Position numbers and translations under genes: made by a program. This document shows, in pieces, positions 20,617 to 29,814 of a DNA stretch of 64,000 nucleotides (positions are counted from its first letter, which is position 1; every line of letters starts with the position of its first letter). The DNA comes from Mesorhizobium sp. ES1-4. Its GTDB lineage: Bacteria; Pseudomonadota; Alphaproteobacteria; Rhizobiales; Rhizobiaceae. The DNA is taken from contig NZ_JAIUGV010000016.1 of the NCBI RefSeq assembly GCF_020164745.1, positions 60,111 to 124,110 on the forward strand, given 5' to 3'. Below the pieces are notes generated by a model that searched no databases, had not been told where the DNA came from, and saw only the letters and a list, made by a program, of their open reading frames with translations.

Positions 20617-21822
20617 CTAAGCCATGCGGCCGGGATTGAGGATGTTCTTCGGGTCGAATTCCTGTTTCAGCCGCTGGCCGAGCGCGGCAAGCGCCGGCGC
20701 CTGCGGCTCGAACACCGGCAGCGCGGCGCGATGGGCAGGGGCCGCGCGCACCAGCGTCGCATGGCCGCCGCCATGCTTCTTCAGGAGCCCGCGCAACAAA
20801 CCGGCTTCCGGGTCGCCCTCCTCCATGCGCAGCCACACCAGCCCACCCTGCCAGTCATAGAAGGCGCTGACGGCAGCCTGCATGCGCAGGGTCAGGACCA
20901 TCTGATGGCCCTGGACAGGTGTCATCGAGACCCGCCAGACCGGCTTCTCGCTGCCGTCGGCGAAGGGCCTGATATCGCGCACGTCGCGCCAGATTGCCTT
21001 GGAGGTCTCACCGGCAATCTCTTCCAGTGGCCCGGCCTTGCCGAGCAGTGCCCTCAACGCGGCGATGCGGTAAGCGACGGAAGGACCAAAGCCTTCGACG
21101 CGCAGCAGCGTGGCGGCTTCACTGCCAAGCGTGCCGCCGGCAACGCGCGCGGCGATGCGCTCCGGCAGATGGGCGGCACTCGACACTTCCGCGCTGGACC
21201 CAAGCGCCAATGCCATGGCACTTGCTGCGGCATCGTCTAGCAGGCCACGGACTGCGAGCGTGACTTCGGTCTCGGCTGCCGGCAGAACCTTGAAGGTGAC
21301 GTCGGTGAACACGGCCAGTGTGCCCCAGCTGTTGGCCATCAGCTTGGAGAGATCATAACCGGTGACGTTCTTGACCACGCGGCCGCCCGACTTGAAGGCT
21401 TCACCCCGTCCGGAGACGACGTTGATGCCAAGGATATGGTCGCGCGCGGCGCCCGCCTTCAGCCGGCGCGGACCGGACAGATTGGCGCCGAGCACGCCGC
21501 CGATGGTGCCCTTGCCCGGCTCGCCGCCGAGCAGCGGTCCGTAATCCATCGGCTCGAAAGCGAGCTGCTGGCCATTTTCAGCCAGCAGCCCTTCGATTTC
21601 GGCCAGAGGCGTGCCTGATTTGGCCGACAGCACCAGTTCGGCGGGTTCGTAGAGGGTCACGCCCGAAAGTTTCGACAGGTCGAGCGTGTGCTCGGTCTGC
21701 AACGGACGGCCAATGCCGCGCTTGGAGCCGTGGCCGAGGACTTCCAGCGGCGACTCTTCCGCCGCCGCCCAGGCAACGGTGGAGAGGACTTCATCTGGAG
21801 TAAGGGGGGTGAAGGTGGTCAT
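20617..21822 (-). CDS. glcE: Glycolate oxidase FAD-binding subunit
   Basis: Second flavin subunit of GlcDEF, 401 residues. It carries a FAD_binding_4 domain with GHGSKRGIGRP near the start, GTIGGVLGANLSGPRRL and the VVKNVTGYDLSKLM motif typical of GlcE, and ends in FDPKNILNPGRMA. It lies between glcD and glcF with a 96-base gap to glcD that contains a small GC-rich hairpin. Start ATG 21822. Confidence 0.95.
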   Translation of the reverse strand: MTTFTPLTPDEVLSTVAWAAAEESPLEVLGHGSKRGIGRPLQTEHTLDLSKLSGVTLYEPAELVLSAKSGTPLAEIEGLLAENGQQLAFEPMDYGPLLGGEPGKGTIGGVLGANLSGPRRLKAGAARDHILGINVVSGRGEAFKSGGRVVKNVTGYDLSKLMANSWGTLAVFTDVTFKVLPAAETEVTLAVRGLLDDAAASAMALALGSSAEVSSAAHLPERIAARVAGGTLGSEAATLLRVEGFGPSVAYRIAALRALLGKAGPLEEIAGETSKAIWRDVRDIRPFADGSEKPVWRVSMTPVQGHQMVLTLRMQAAVSAFYDWQGGLVWLRMEEGDPEAGLLRGLLKKHGGGHATLVRAAPAHRAALPVFEPQAPALAALGQRLKQEFDPKNILNPGRMA

Positions 21823-21865
21823 GTTCGCACCTGGCTTCTCGCCGTCTCGGGCTGCGTCCGAGCCA

Positions 21866-21892
21866 CCTCTCCCCTGCTTTGCGGGGGCGAGG
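21866..21892. repeat. Short GC-rich hairpin in the glcD-glcE gap
   Basis: CCTCTCCCC and GGGGGCGAGG arms flank TGCTTTGC. It resembles the stem of a palindromic intergenic element and may attenuate or stabilise the glc mRNA; no T-run follows, so it is not a standard terminator. Confidence 0.45.
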
Positions 21893-21918
21893 AACCCCTG
21901 TTCTGAGACGCCGTCACC

Positions 21919-23415
21919 TCAAAACCTCGGAATGTCGGGAAACGCCACCTGCCCGCGATGCACGTGCATGCGCCCCAGTTCGGCGCAACGGCGCAGTTGC
22001 GGGAACACTTTTCCGGGATTGAGCAGATGGTTGGGGTCGAAGGCGCATTTGACACGCATTTGCTGGTCGAGGTCGACCTGGTTGAACATTTCGGGCATCA
22101 GGTCGCGCTTCTCGACCCCGACGCCATGCTCGCCGGTGAGCACGCCACCGACCTTGACGCAGAGCCGCAAGATATCGGCGCCGAAGCTTTCGGCCTTGTC
22201 GAGTTCGCCCGGCACATTGGCATCGTAGAGGATGAGCGGGTGCAGATTGCCATCGCCGGCGTGGAAGACATTGGCGACGCCGAGCCCATATTTCTCGGAG
22301 AGTTCACGCATGCCGTGCAGCACCCGCGGCAGTTCCTTGCGCGGGATGGTGCCATCCATGCAGTAGTAATCAGGCGAGATGCGGCCGACCGCCGGGAAGG
22401 CCGCCTTGCGGCCGGCCCAGAAACTCAGGCGCTCCTGTTCGGACTGCGAAATGCGGCAGGTGGTCGAGCCGTTGCGGATGGCGATCGCCTCGACCGCGAT
22501 GATGAGATGATCGACCTCGACTGCCGGCCCGTCGAGTTCGACGATCAGCAGCGCCTCGACGTCCAGCGGATAACCGGCGTGGACGAAATCCTCCGCGGCA
22601 TGGATCGCCGGACGATCCATCATTTCCATGCCGCCTGGAATGATGCCGGCGCCGATGATGTCGGCGACGCATTGGCCGCCCTGCTCGCTGGTTGGAAAGC
22701 CGATCAGCAGCGCGCGCGCCGTCTCCGGCTTCTTCAGGATGCGCACGGTGACCTCGGTGACGACGCCGAGCAGACCTTCCGAGCCGGTCATGACGCCGAG
22801 CAGGTCATAGCCTTCCGCGTCGAGGTGGCCGCCGCCGAGCCGCACCACCTCGCCATTCATCAGCACCATCTCGATGCCCAGCACATTGTTGGCGGTAAGG
22901 CCGTATTTCAGGCAGTGCACGCCGCCGGAGTTCTCCGCCACGTTGCCGCCGATCGAGCAGGCGATCTGGGAGGATGGATCGGGAGCATAGTAAAAGCCCT
23001 CCTGCTCGACGGCGATGGAAATGCCGAGATTGGTGACGCCCGGCTGGGCGACGACGATCCGGTTGGGAAAATCGATCCCGAGGATACGGTTGAACCGGCT
23101 CATGACGAGCAGCACCGCGTCCTCCAGCGGCAGTGCGCCGCCCGACAGGGACGTGCCCGAGCCCCGCGGTACGACACGGATGTTGCGGTCGTTGCAGTAT
23201 TTCAGCACGCGCGAAACCTGCGCCACCGTCTCGGGCAACACCACGACCAGCGGCACTTGCCGGTAGGCGGTCAGGCCGTCGCTTTCGAAGGCACGCATCT
23301 CATTGGCCGCGTCGACCACACCCTCGCCCGGCACGATGATGCGCATGTCGGCGACGATTTCGTTACGCCGGCGCAGCGTCTCGGCGTCTGGCTTGGGCAT
23401 GGCAAGGCCGGACAT
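21919..23415 (-). CDS. glcD: Glycolate oxidase catalytic flavoprotein subunit
   Basis: FAD enzyme of the GlcD/D-lactate dehydrogenase family, oxidising glycolate to glyoxylate with electrons passed to the quinone pool through GlcF. The 498 residues contain VVPRGSGTSLSGG and the NRIVVAQPGVTN segment of the FAD_binding_4 domain, and a FAD-oxidase C-domain ending in CAFDPNHLLNPGKVFP. The start is ATG 23415 with GGAGGA seven bases before it; the frame could extend to 23430 but without a site. A palindromic operator lies 20 bases upstream of the start. Confidence 0.95.
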   Translation of the reverse strand: MSGLAMPKPDAETLRRRNEIVADMRIIVPGEGVVDAANEMRAFESDGLTAYRQVPLVVVLPETVAQVSRVLKYCNDRNIRVVPRGSGTSLSGGALPLEDAVLLVMSRFNRILGIDFPNRIVVAQPGVTNLGISIAVEQEGFYYAPDPSSQIACSIGGNVAENSGGVHCLKYGLTANNVLGIEMVLMNGEVVRLGGGHLDAEGYDLLGVMTGSEGLLGVVTEVTVRILKKPETARALLIGFPTSEQGGQCVADIIGAGIIPGGMEMMDRPAIHAAEDFVHAGYPLDVEALLIVELDGPAVEVDHLIIAVEAIAIRNGSTTCRISQSEQERLSFWAGRKAAFPAVGRISPDYYCMDGTIPRKELPRVLHGMRELSEKYGLGVANVFHAGDGNLHPLILYDANVPGELDKAESFGADILRLCVKVGGVLTGEHGVGVEKRDLMPEMFNQVDLDQQMRVKCAFDPNHLLNPGKVFPQLRRCAELGRMHVHRGQVAFPDIPRF

Positions 23416-23434
23416 CGGCACTTCCTCCACTCGA

Positions 23435-23455
23435 CTGGTAAAAATGATTTACCAG
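23435..23455 (-). promoter_or_regulatory. Predicted GntR operator before glcDEF
   Basis: Perfect inverted repeat of CTGGTAAA and TTTACCAG arms around a five-base spacer, 20 bases upstream of glcD. TGGT...ACCA is the core of FCD-type GntR operators. A related 21-bp site (14 of 21 positions equal) lies before the GntR gene at 25025, so that regulator is the likely binder. Confidence 0.65.
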
Positions 23456-23571
23456 CTAGCGACCGTTGTTGCAAACCTTGCTTTGGTAAGGTCCGGGCGG
23501 CGGATGCAGGCAAAGCTTCCGCAGCGGCAATCTGCCGCTGCGCATCCATGCCCCCGAAGCGTTGTGGCGGA

Positions 23572-24894
23572 CTATTCGCCCGGATGTTTCGCCGGCTCGG
23601 AGTGCATCCGTCGCACCCTGCGCACGCCCCACCAGACCAGGAGGATGGCGACCGGCACCGATGCGGCGGTGACGACCTCCGGCGCGAAGGCATGGCCAAA
23701 GACCGACGCGCCCTTGGCGACATAGCCGATGAGACCGACGACGTAATAGGACACGGCGGCGACCGAAAGGCCTTCGACGGTCTGCTGCAGGCGCAATTGC
23801 AGGCGGGCGCGGTTGTTCATCGAGGCGAGCAGGTCGCGGTTCTGCTTCTCGACCTCGACGTCGACCCAGGTGCGCAGCAGCGTGGTGGCACGCGTCAGCT
23901 TGCGTGACAGATTGGCCTGGCGCTCCTCGACCGAGCGACAGGTGCGCATGGCTGGCGCCATGCGCCGCAGCAGAAAGCCCGCCCAGGTGTCGTAGCCCTG
24001 CACGGGCTCCTCATCCAACGCCTCCAGCCTTTCCGTGACGATGCCGTCATAAGCGCGGCTGGCGCCGAAGCGGTAGAGGCTGGAAGCGGCGTCAGCCTCC
24101 AGTTCGGCGGCAAGTTCCGTCAGGTCGGCGAGCAAGGTTTGGCTGTCGCGGGTCTCAGTGACCTTCATTTCCAGCGTCGTCTGGGCCAGGCGATCCTCGA
24201 TGCGGCGGGCGCGGCCGGACAAGGTGAGCGCCAGCGGCAGGCCGAGCATGGCAAGTGTGCGGTAGGTCTCGATATCGATCAGCCGCTGCGATAGCGCACC
24301 GGTGCTGGCCGGGGTCAAACCGCGGTCGAGCACCAGCATGCGGGTCATGCCGTCGCCGTCCTGGCGGAAGTCGGTGACGATGGCCGCGTTGCCGCGCTCG
24401 ACCAGCGAGTAACACAGGCTGGTCGGGTCGAAACCGGCGACCAGCCGCTCGGCTGCCTGCGTCCATTTACGGATCTCGAGCCGGATGCCCGAGATGACGG
24501 TTCCCGGCGGCGAAAAGCCATTGCCGAAGGGCGAATCCTCTTGCCCCCGGCCATTCTCGATCAACGGCCCTTCCCAGAGATAGGTCGAAAACTCCGTATG
24601 CCGCTCCCAGCGCAGCGTGCCCTTGCCCCATTTCATGGCGTGGTGGCGGGCATGACGTTCGGGGGCGGCGATGCCGAGGCGGCGCGACAGTTCCGAAAGC
24701 ACGGCATGGTCGACCGACGAACCTCCTTCGGTCATGAAGGAGAGCTGGACGAGCACGCGCGGTTTCTCGACCAGCGGATGCGGACGGGCATGAACCTCGC
24801 CGAGCGCGCCGGGCCGGCCTTCATGCGCCGGAAAGCCCATGACGCTACCCTGGCTGCGCGGCTGGAATTCAAGATTGGACGTCTCGTCCGACAC
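23572..24894 (-). CDS. DUF3422 family membrane-anchored protein
   Basis: Conserved protein of unknown function, 440 residues from a GTG at 24894 (AGGGGGA six bases before it). Near the start it has the family pattern AHEGRPGALGEVHARPHPLV, in the middle long charged helices that may coil, and near the C-terminus RLQLRLQQTVEGLSVAAVSY followed by two hydrophobic spans (about 380-400 and 405-425). The C-terminal membrane pair points to an inner-membrane protein with a large cytoplasmic part. A TTG at 24945 would add 17 residues and ATG 24840 would remove 18. It sits upstream of glcDEF on the same strand; a functional link is unproven. Confidence 0.85.
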   Translation of the reverse strand: MSDETSNLEFQPRSQGSVMGFPAHEGRPGALGEVHARPHPLVEKPRVLVQLSFMTEGGSSVDHAVLSELSRRLGIAAPERHARHHAMKWGKGTLRWERHTEFSTYLWEGPLIENGRGQEDSPFGNGFSPPGTVISGIRLEIRKWTQAAERLVAGFDPTSLCYSLVERGNAAIVTDFRQDGDGMTRMLVLDRGLTPASTGALSQRLIDIETYRTLAMLGLPLALTLSGRARRIEDRLAQTTLEMKVTETRDSQTLLADLTELAAELEADAASSLYRFGASRAYDGIVTERLEALDEEPVQGYDTWAGFLLRRMAPAMRTCRSVEERQANLSRKLTRATTLLRTWVDVEVEKQNRDLLASMNNRARLQLRLQQTVEGLSVAAVSYYVVGLIGYVAKGASVFGHAFAPEVVTAASVPVAILLVWWGVRRVRRMHSEPAKHPGE

Positions 24895-25024
24895 GTCTGG
24901 TCCCCCTGGTTTCGACCTTCGTGCAATGGCGTCGTCTTGCGGCAATCGGCAAGGGACGTAAACAGCAAAGTTTAGCGGAAGGCGATCTGCTGGCGCGGCG
25001 CGAAAATCGACCGAATTGGACGAA

Positions 25025-25045
25025 TTGGATAAATAATTTGACCAG
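25025..25045 (+). promoter_or_regulatory. Predicted autoregulatory GntR operator
   Basis: Imperfect inverted repeat TTGG...CCAG of 21 bases, matching the glc operator at 14 of 21 positions, including AAA, TT and ACCAG. It lies 56 bases before the GntR start and overlaps AT-rich sequence suitable for a -10 region, as expected for autorepression. Confidence 0.55.
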
Positions 25046-25100
25046 TTGGCGACAGTGGCTTTAATCTGCGCGTCATCATTCCATTCCTCAGGCGCTTCCT

Positions 25101-25904
25101 TTGAGCGACATTTTCTCCAGGATCGAGCATTCGCGCACCGCCGACGAGGTGGTGCAGCAGATCGAGAGCCTCATTCTCGAAGGTGTGCTGCGCACCGGCG
25201 ACCGGTTGCCGGGCGAGCGCGAACTGGCACGCCAGTTCGAGGTCTCGCGGCCAATCCTGCGCGACGCACTGAAGGCGCTCGAAGGGCGCGGCCTGCTGTC
25301 GACCCGTCCGGGCGGCGGCACGCACGTCGCCGACATCATCGGCCAACTGTTCACCAAGCCGGTGGCGGACCTGATCTCGACACATCGCAAGGCGGTGGCC
25401 GACTATCTGGAATACCGCCGCGAGATCGAAGGGATAGCGGCGGAATACGCGGCGCGGCGTGCCACACCGGAGGACCTTGCCCTGCTCGACCGCATCATGG
25501 CGCGCATGGACGAGGCGCATCGCACCGGCGACTTCGACGACGAGGCCGAGATCGATGTCGAGTTCCATCATGCGATCTGCGAATGCGCGCACAACATCCT
25601 GCTCCTGCACACGCTGCGTTCCTGCTATCGGCTCTTGTCGGAAGGCGTGTTCCAGAACCGGCTTCTGGTCTTCACCGTGCCCGGCGCGCGAGAAGCGCTG
25701 CTGGCGCAGCACCGGGCGATCCATGCCGCCGTCAAGGCCGGCGATCCCGCCGGTGCCCGCCAGGCGGCGATGGACCACATGACCTATGTCGAGCGTTCGA
25801 TGGCGGAAGCCGAACGCAGCGGCGACTGGCAGCGCGTCTCGCGGCTGAGGCTGCGGCAGCGCTCGGAAGCGGGCGACAGCGAACCAGCGCGCAGACGCTC
25901 CTAG
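25101..25904 (+). CDS. lldR: GntR-family (FCD) regulator, LldR/PdhR-like
   Basis: Transcription factor of 267 residues. The winged helix-turn-helix is at about 10-75 (LPGERELARQFEVSRPILRD, then RPGGGTHV) and the all-helical FCD ligand domain at about 90-235, with the metal/carboxylate residues expected in DxxFH (DVEFHHAI) and later histidines. The start appears to be TTG 25101; no nearby ATG keeps the N-terminus. It is 25 bases upstream of lldD and probably co-transcribed. A matched operator before glcDEF suggests control of both modules by a 2-hydroxyacid. The symbol is by analogy. Confidence 0.85.
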   Translation: MSDIFSRIEHSRTADEVVQQIESLILEGVLRTGDRLPGERELARQFEVSRPILRDALKALEGRGLLSTRPGGGTHVADIIGQLFTKPVADLISTHRKAVADYLEYRREIEGIAAEYAARRATPEDLALLDRIMARMDEAHRTGDFDDEAEIDVEFHHAICECAHNILLLHTLRSCYRLLSEGVFQNRLLVFTVPGAREALLAQHRAIHAAVKAGDPAGARQAAMDHMTYVERSMAEAERSGDWQRVSRLRLRQRSEAGDSEPARRRS

Positions 25905-25929
25905 ATAATTCGATCAAGCGGGGACCATC

Positions 25930-27066
25930 ATGAGCGACATTCTCACCATCGCAGACCTCAAGGATCTCGCGCGCCGGCGCGTGCCCAAGATGTTCTTCGA
26001 CTATGCCGACTCCGGTGCCTGGACCGAGAGCACTTACCGGGCCAACGAGGAGGATTTCCAGAAGATCAAGTTCCGACAGCGCGTGCTGGTCGACATGAGC
26101 GACCGCTCGCTGGAGTCAACGATGATCGGCCAGAAAGTGTCGATGCCGGTGGCGCTGGCGCCAACCGGCCTGACCGGCATGCAGCATGCCGACGGCGAGA
26201 TGCTGGCAGCGCAGGCGGCCGAAGAATTCGGTGTGCCGTTCACGCTCTCGACGATGAGCATCTGTTCGATCGAGGATGTCGCCTCGGTGACGAAGAAGCC
26301 CTTCTGGTTCCAGCTCTATGTGCTGCGCGACAAGGATTTCGTGCTCAATCTGATCGACCGGGCGAAAGCGGCGAAATGCTCGGCGCTGGTGCTGACGCTC
26401 GACCTGCAGATCCTCGGCCAGCGTCACAAGGATGTCCGCAACGGGCTTTCTGCGCCGCCCAAGATGACGTTGGCCAACATAGCCAACATCGCGGTGAGGC
26501 CTGGCTGGTGGATGGGCATGGCTGGCACCAAGCGCCGTACCTTCCGCAACATCGTCGGGCATGCCAAGGGTGTCGGCGACGTGGCTTCGCTGTCGTCATG
26601 GACGACGGAGCAGTTCGATCCGCAACTGTCGTGGAAGGACGTCGCCTGGATCAAGGAGCGCTGGGGCGGCAAGCTGATCCTCAAGGGCATCCTCGATAAG
26701 GAGGACGCGCTGATGGCGGCCAAGACCGGCGCCGATGCGATCATCGTTTCCAACCATGGCGGGCGCCAGCTCGACGGCGCGTCATCGTCGATCATGGTGC
26801 TGGAGGAAATCGCCGATGCGGTCGGCGACAGCATAGAGGTGCATATGGATGGCGGTATCCGCTCCGGCCAGGATGTGTTGAAAGCGCTCTGCCTGGGCGC
26901 CAAGGGCACCTATATAGGTCGGCCATTTCTTTACGGGCTGGGCGCGCTCGGCAAGGAAGGGGTTACCAAAGCGTTGGAAATCATCCGCAAGGAGATGGAC
27001 ATCACGCTGGCGCTGTGCGGAAAGCGTCTGGTCACCGACATGGGCAAGGAGCAGCTCCGACGCTAA
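25930..27066 (+). CDS. lldD: FMN-dependent alpha-hydroxyacid dehydrogenase (L-lactate type)
   Basis: Flavoenzyme of the glycolate oxidase/L-lactate dehydrogenase family, 378 residues, oxidising an L-2-hydroxyacid to the 2-oxoacid with electrons to the respiratory chain. Visible signatures are LAPTGLTGMQHADGE, the active-site histidine in VSNHGGRQLDG, and MDGGIRSGQDVLKAL with GRPFLYGL for FMN. It begins at ATG 25930 just after the GntR gene. L-lactate is the best guess from that neighbour; L-glycolate-type substrates are possible. Confidence 0.92.
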   Translation: MSDILTIADLKDLARRRVPKMFFDYADSGAWTESTYRANEEDFQKIKFRQRVLVDMSDRSLESTMIGQKVSMPVALAPTGLTGMQHADGEMLAAQAAEEFGVPFTLSTMSICSIEDVASVTKKPFWFQLYVLRDKDFVLNLIDRAKAAKCSALVLTLDLQILGQRHKDVRNGLSAPPKMTLANIANIAVRPGWWMGMAGTKRRTFRNIVGHAKGVGDVASLSSWTTEQFDPQLSWKDVAWIKERWGGKLILKGILDKEDALMAAKTGADAIIVSNHGGRQLDGASSSIMVLEEIADAVGDSIEVHMDGGIRSGQDVLKALCLGAKGTYIGRPFLYGLGALGKEGVTKALEIIRKEMDITLALCGKRLVTDMGKEQLRR

Positions 27067-27070
27067 GTCC

Positions 27071-27874
27071 GTGACGTCTGACCACGGAGATATCGAGACC
27101 TTGGCGGAACCCGGCATTCATTTCCTCGACGCACACGGGCCGGACGGCGTGCGTCTCTACGCGATCGGCGACGTGCATGGCCGGCTCGACCTGCTGGCCG
27201 CCATGCACGGCCAGATCGAGGCCGAGATCGCGAGGGACCTGGTCGCGGACTGGCGCATCATCCATCTTGGCGACTATGTCGATCGCGGGCCGGACTCCAA
27301 GGGCGTCATCGACTTCCTGATCGAGGCGCGCGCACGCGATCCGCGCAACATAATGCTGGCCGGCAACCACGACATCGGCCTTCTCGACTTTCTCAAGACC
27401 CCCGATCCCGTAGGGCTCTTCATCCGCTTTGGCGGCATCCAGACCGCGCAATCCTATGGGGTGACGATCAACAATGGCAGCGGCGTCTGGTTCGGCAAGG
27501 CGGAATCAGCCATGCGCAAGGGCCATCAAGCCTTGCTCGAAGCCGTGCCGCGAAGCCACGTCGATTTCCTGCGGTCGTTGCCGTTCTCGGTGACGTCGGG
27601 CGACTTCTTCTTCTGCCATGCCGGCATCAGGCCGGGCATTGCGCTGGAGAATCAGAACCCGCAGGACCTGGTCTGGATCCGTGACGACTTCCACGATCAC
27701 ACCGGCCTCTTCGCCAAGGTCGTGGTGCACGGCCACACACCGGTCCCGGAGGCGGAAGTGATGGCCAACCGCGTCAATGTCGACACCCTTGCCTGGCAGT
27801 CAGGCATGCTTACCGCGCTCGTGGTGGACGGCGTGGACAAACGCATATTGGAAATGTCGATAAAGGAGCCTTGA
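27071..27874 (+). CDS. Calcineurin-like metallophosphatase (PP1/PrpA-like)
   Basis: Two-metal phosphoesterase of 267 residues. The metal-binding blocks are in order: GDVHGRLDLL, LGDYVDRGPDSKG, AGNHD, then CHAG and VVHGHTPVPE. This is the layout of bacterial serine/threonine phosphatases and ApaH-like enzymes; the substrate is unknown. Start GTG 27071, four bases after the lldD stop, so translation is probably coupled to lldD, although a functional link is not obvious. Confidence 0.88.
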   Translation: MTSDHGDIETLAEPGIHFLDAHGPDGVRLYAIGDVHGRLDLLAAMHGQIEAEIARDLVADWRIIHLGDYVDRGPDSKGVIDFLIEARARDPRNIMLAGNHDIGLLDFLKTPDPVGLFIRFGGIQTAQSYGVTINNGSGVWFGKAESAMRKGHQALLEAVPRSHVDFLRSLPFSVTSGDFFFCHAGIRPGIALENQNPQDLVWIRDDFHDHTGLFAKVVVHGHTPVPEAEVMANRVNVDTLAWQSGMLTALVVDGVDKRILEMSIKEP

Positions 27875-27909
27875 GTATCCCGGCGCCCGAGGCGCGGAGA
27901 TGCCTTGGC

Positions 27910-28050
27910 TCAGCGCAGTGACGCGGTGACGCCGTAGCCGTCGACGGCGTTGTGGTTGTTGGCCGCATCGGCGGCATAGATACCCAGGCCGCAAAGCACG
28001 ATGGCGGACAGCATGGCAAAGGACAGAAACGCTGCTTTCACGGAGGTCAT
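27910..28050 (-). CDS. 46-residue secreted or membrane peptide
   Basis: Small unrecognised gene. The product opens with MTSVKAAFLSFAMLSAIVLC, a basic start and one hydrophobic span, followed by YAADAANN and a short polar tail ending GVTASLR. The AxA-like sequence near residue 28 could be a signal-peptidase site. The ribosome site (AAGAG) is weak. It lies convergent to the phosphatase gene. Coding is supported only by the clear signal-peptide pattern. Confidence 0.5.
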   Translation of the reverse strand: MTSVKAAFLSFAMLSAIVLCGLGIYAADAANNHNAVDGYGVTASLR

Positions 28051-28334
28051 CTCTTGTTGAGCTTCCTGCATCTGTGCACGAGGCGGTTACCAATGCGTTG
28101 AAACTGAAAATACGCCTCAAAGTTTCGACAATTTCGCGCTTCTAGGCGTGTTTCGTATCGATGGTGTGTCGCACGGGTCACACAAAAGGTTCATCCCGGT
28201 TGCACAGCCCGCGTAGGGCGCGGGCCTTCTAGAACGGCCGCCGGGCACAAGCCAAGGATGAAAACGGTTTTCCCAAGACGGATTCGTGGCCGCGTGCCAA
28301 TTATGTCACGCGCCATGGCACGGAGGGCGGATGC

Positions 28335-29033
28335 TCAGATCGTCGCCACCCAGGCACGGGCGATGGCGAGACCCGCAGCATCGGCGTCAGGACCGTTGCG
28401 GGCCATTTCGCCGTCGAGCTTGCCGGCCCAGTCGGGATGGCGCGCGGCAATGGTCGGCGCGAAGGAGGAACTCCAGTCCTTGACCATCGGCCGGTCGGCC
28501 TCAAAATGGAACTGGAAGCCGTAGACGGCGCGGCCGACGCGAAACGCCTGGTTTTCAGCGACATCGTTGCCGGCGAGCCGTACGGCATCTTCCGGCAGCT
28601 CGAACGTGTCGTCGTGCCACTGGAAGATCGGGAACTTTTCCGGCAATTCAGCCAGCACCGGATCGGCCCTGCCATCCGGCGTCAGCGACACACCGCGCCA
28701 GCCGAATTCGTTGGCGCCGCCGATGCGGTTCTCGCCGCCAAAGGCACGGGCGACGAGTTGGCTGCCGAGGCAGATGCCGAGCACCGCGCGGTCCTTGCCG
28801 GCGAAATCGCGGGTCAGTTCGAGCAGCGCCGGGAAATAAGGATATTCTTCGTCGGCCAGGGCGTTCTGGCCGCCTCCGAGCACCACCATGGCATCATGGC
28901 CGGTGGCGTCCCGGGGCAGCGGATCGCCCTTGTAGGGGAGGCGCAGGTCGAGATCGGCACCCGCTTCCGCCAGTGCCGCGCCAACCTGGCCGAGCCCGGT
29001 ATTGTCGTAGTTCTGGACTACCAGCACACGCAT
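28335..29033 (-). CDS. Type 1 glutamine amidotransferase-like protein
   Basis: Class I amidotransferase domain protein of 232 residues, similar to stand-alone GMP-synthase-like GATases. The nucleophile is in LGICLGSQLVA, the catalytic His-x-Glu in FQFHFEAD, and the N-terminus MRVLVVQNYDN is the usual first strand. The start at ATG 29033 follows GCAGGA; a frame extending far upstream is non-coding. The substrate is unknown (gamma-glutamyl hydrolysis or transfer). It is divergent from the next gene. Confidence 0.88.
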   Translation of the reverse strand: MRVLVVQNYDNTGLGQVGAALAEAGADLDLRLPYKGDPLPRDATGHDAMVVLGGGQNALADEEYPYFPALLELTRDFAGKDRAVLGICLGSQLVARAFGGENRIGGANEFGWRGVSLTPDGRADPVLAELPEKFPIFQWHDDTFELPEDAVRLAGNDVAENQAFRVGRAVYGFQFHFEADRPMVKDWSSSFAPTIAARHPDWAGKLDGEMARNGPDADAAGLAIARAWVATI

Positions 29034-29120
29034 CGAAAATCCTGCTGACATGAAAATGGTGCCGCGAGCGATATCATGGCGCCGGCATTTCAGCCAAGAT
29101 GCGAGCATGGGGAGAAAACT

Positions 29121-29783
29121 ATGCCACTGCAGAACCGTGTCGATCCGTTCGGGGCCATCCATGCCGTGCCGGAGCGCGGTCTGTTCACCGGCAATCGCGG
29201 CATCATCCACGACCCCGCGACAAGGACTCTCCTGAAAAAGCGCTGGGCGCTGCAGGCCTGGATCATCTGCGTGTGCCAATTCCGCGATGTGCGGCGCGAG
29301 CCGATGGGCCGCAACCGCCGGACTGACGACGACTTGGGCGGCAAGGCCGGCTGGACCGAATTGTTCTTTCTCGACGAGGTGACGGCGCTCGCGGCCGGGC
29401 ATCGGCCCTGCTTCTTTTGCCAGCGCGAACGCGCCAGGGATTTTGTCGACCGCTTCGGCCAGGCCTTCGGCATTGCCGAACCCCGCGCGCCACAGGTCGA
29501 CAAGCGACTGCACAAGGAACGGCTGGCTTCCGGCGGCAAGCGGCCCGCGGTCGCAATAGACGCGCTTGCCCGCTTGCCCGACGGCGCGATGATCGAAGCT
29601 TGCGGCAACGCCTATGCCTTGCACCATGGCAAGGCGTTGCGATGGGCTTTTGCCGGATATGGCCCGCCAACCGGGCTTGACCGGTTCGAGGACGAGACGC
29701 TTGTGCTGCTGACCCCGGGAACGACGCTTGCCGTCCTGCGTCACGGCTTTCAACCCATGTGGCATCCTTCCGCCAAGGCTTGA
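29121..29783 (+). CDS. Conserved hypothetical protein with CxxC-like motif
   Basis: Protein of 220 residues that I do not recognise as a named family. Features: an early basic half with WALQAWIICVCQFRD, a CFFCQRERARDF motif at about 111-122 that could bind metal, and a C-terminal beta-rich part ending MWHPSAKA. Start ATG 29121 after GGAGAAAACT. It is 31 bases upstream of rsmE on the same strand and probably co-transcribed. Codon use looks like that of its neighbours. Confidence 0.75.
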   Translation: MPLQNRVDPFGAIHAVPERGLFTGNRGIIHDPATRTLLKKRWALQAWIICVCQFRDVRREPMGRNRRTDDDLGGKAGWTELFFLDEVTALAAGHRPCFFCQRERARDFVDRFGQAFGIAEPRAPQVDKRLHKERLASGGKRPAVAIDALARLPDGAMIEACGNAYALHHGKALRWAFAGYGPPTGLDRFEDETLVLLTPGTTLAVLRHGFQPMWHPSAKA

Positions 29784-29814
29784 CGCCGGCGGCCGCCTCG
29801 CCCATTCCTCGGCG

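Noticed and set aside
21958..23907. Plus-strand 649-codon frame opposite glcD
   Set aside because: Antisense shadow of glcD with no domain pattern or start site.
28205..28230. GCCCGCG/CGCGGGC hairpin between the small exported peptide and the amidotransferase
   Set aside because: Stem is good but neither side has a clear T-run and no transcript is known to end there.
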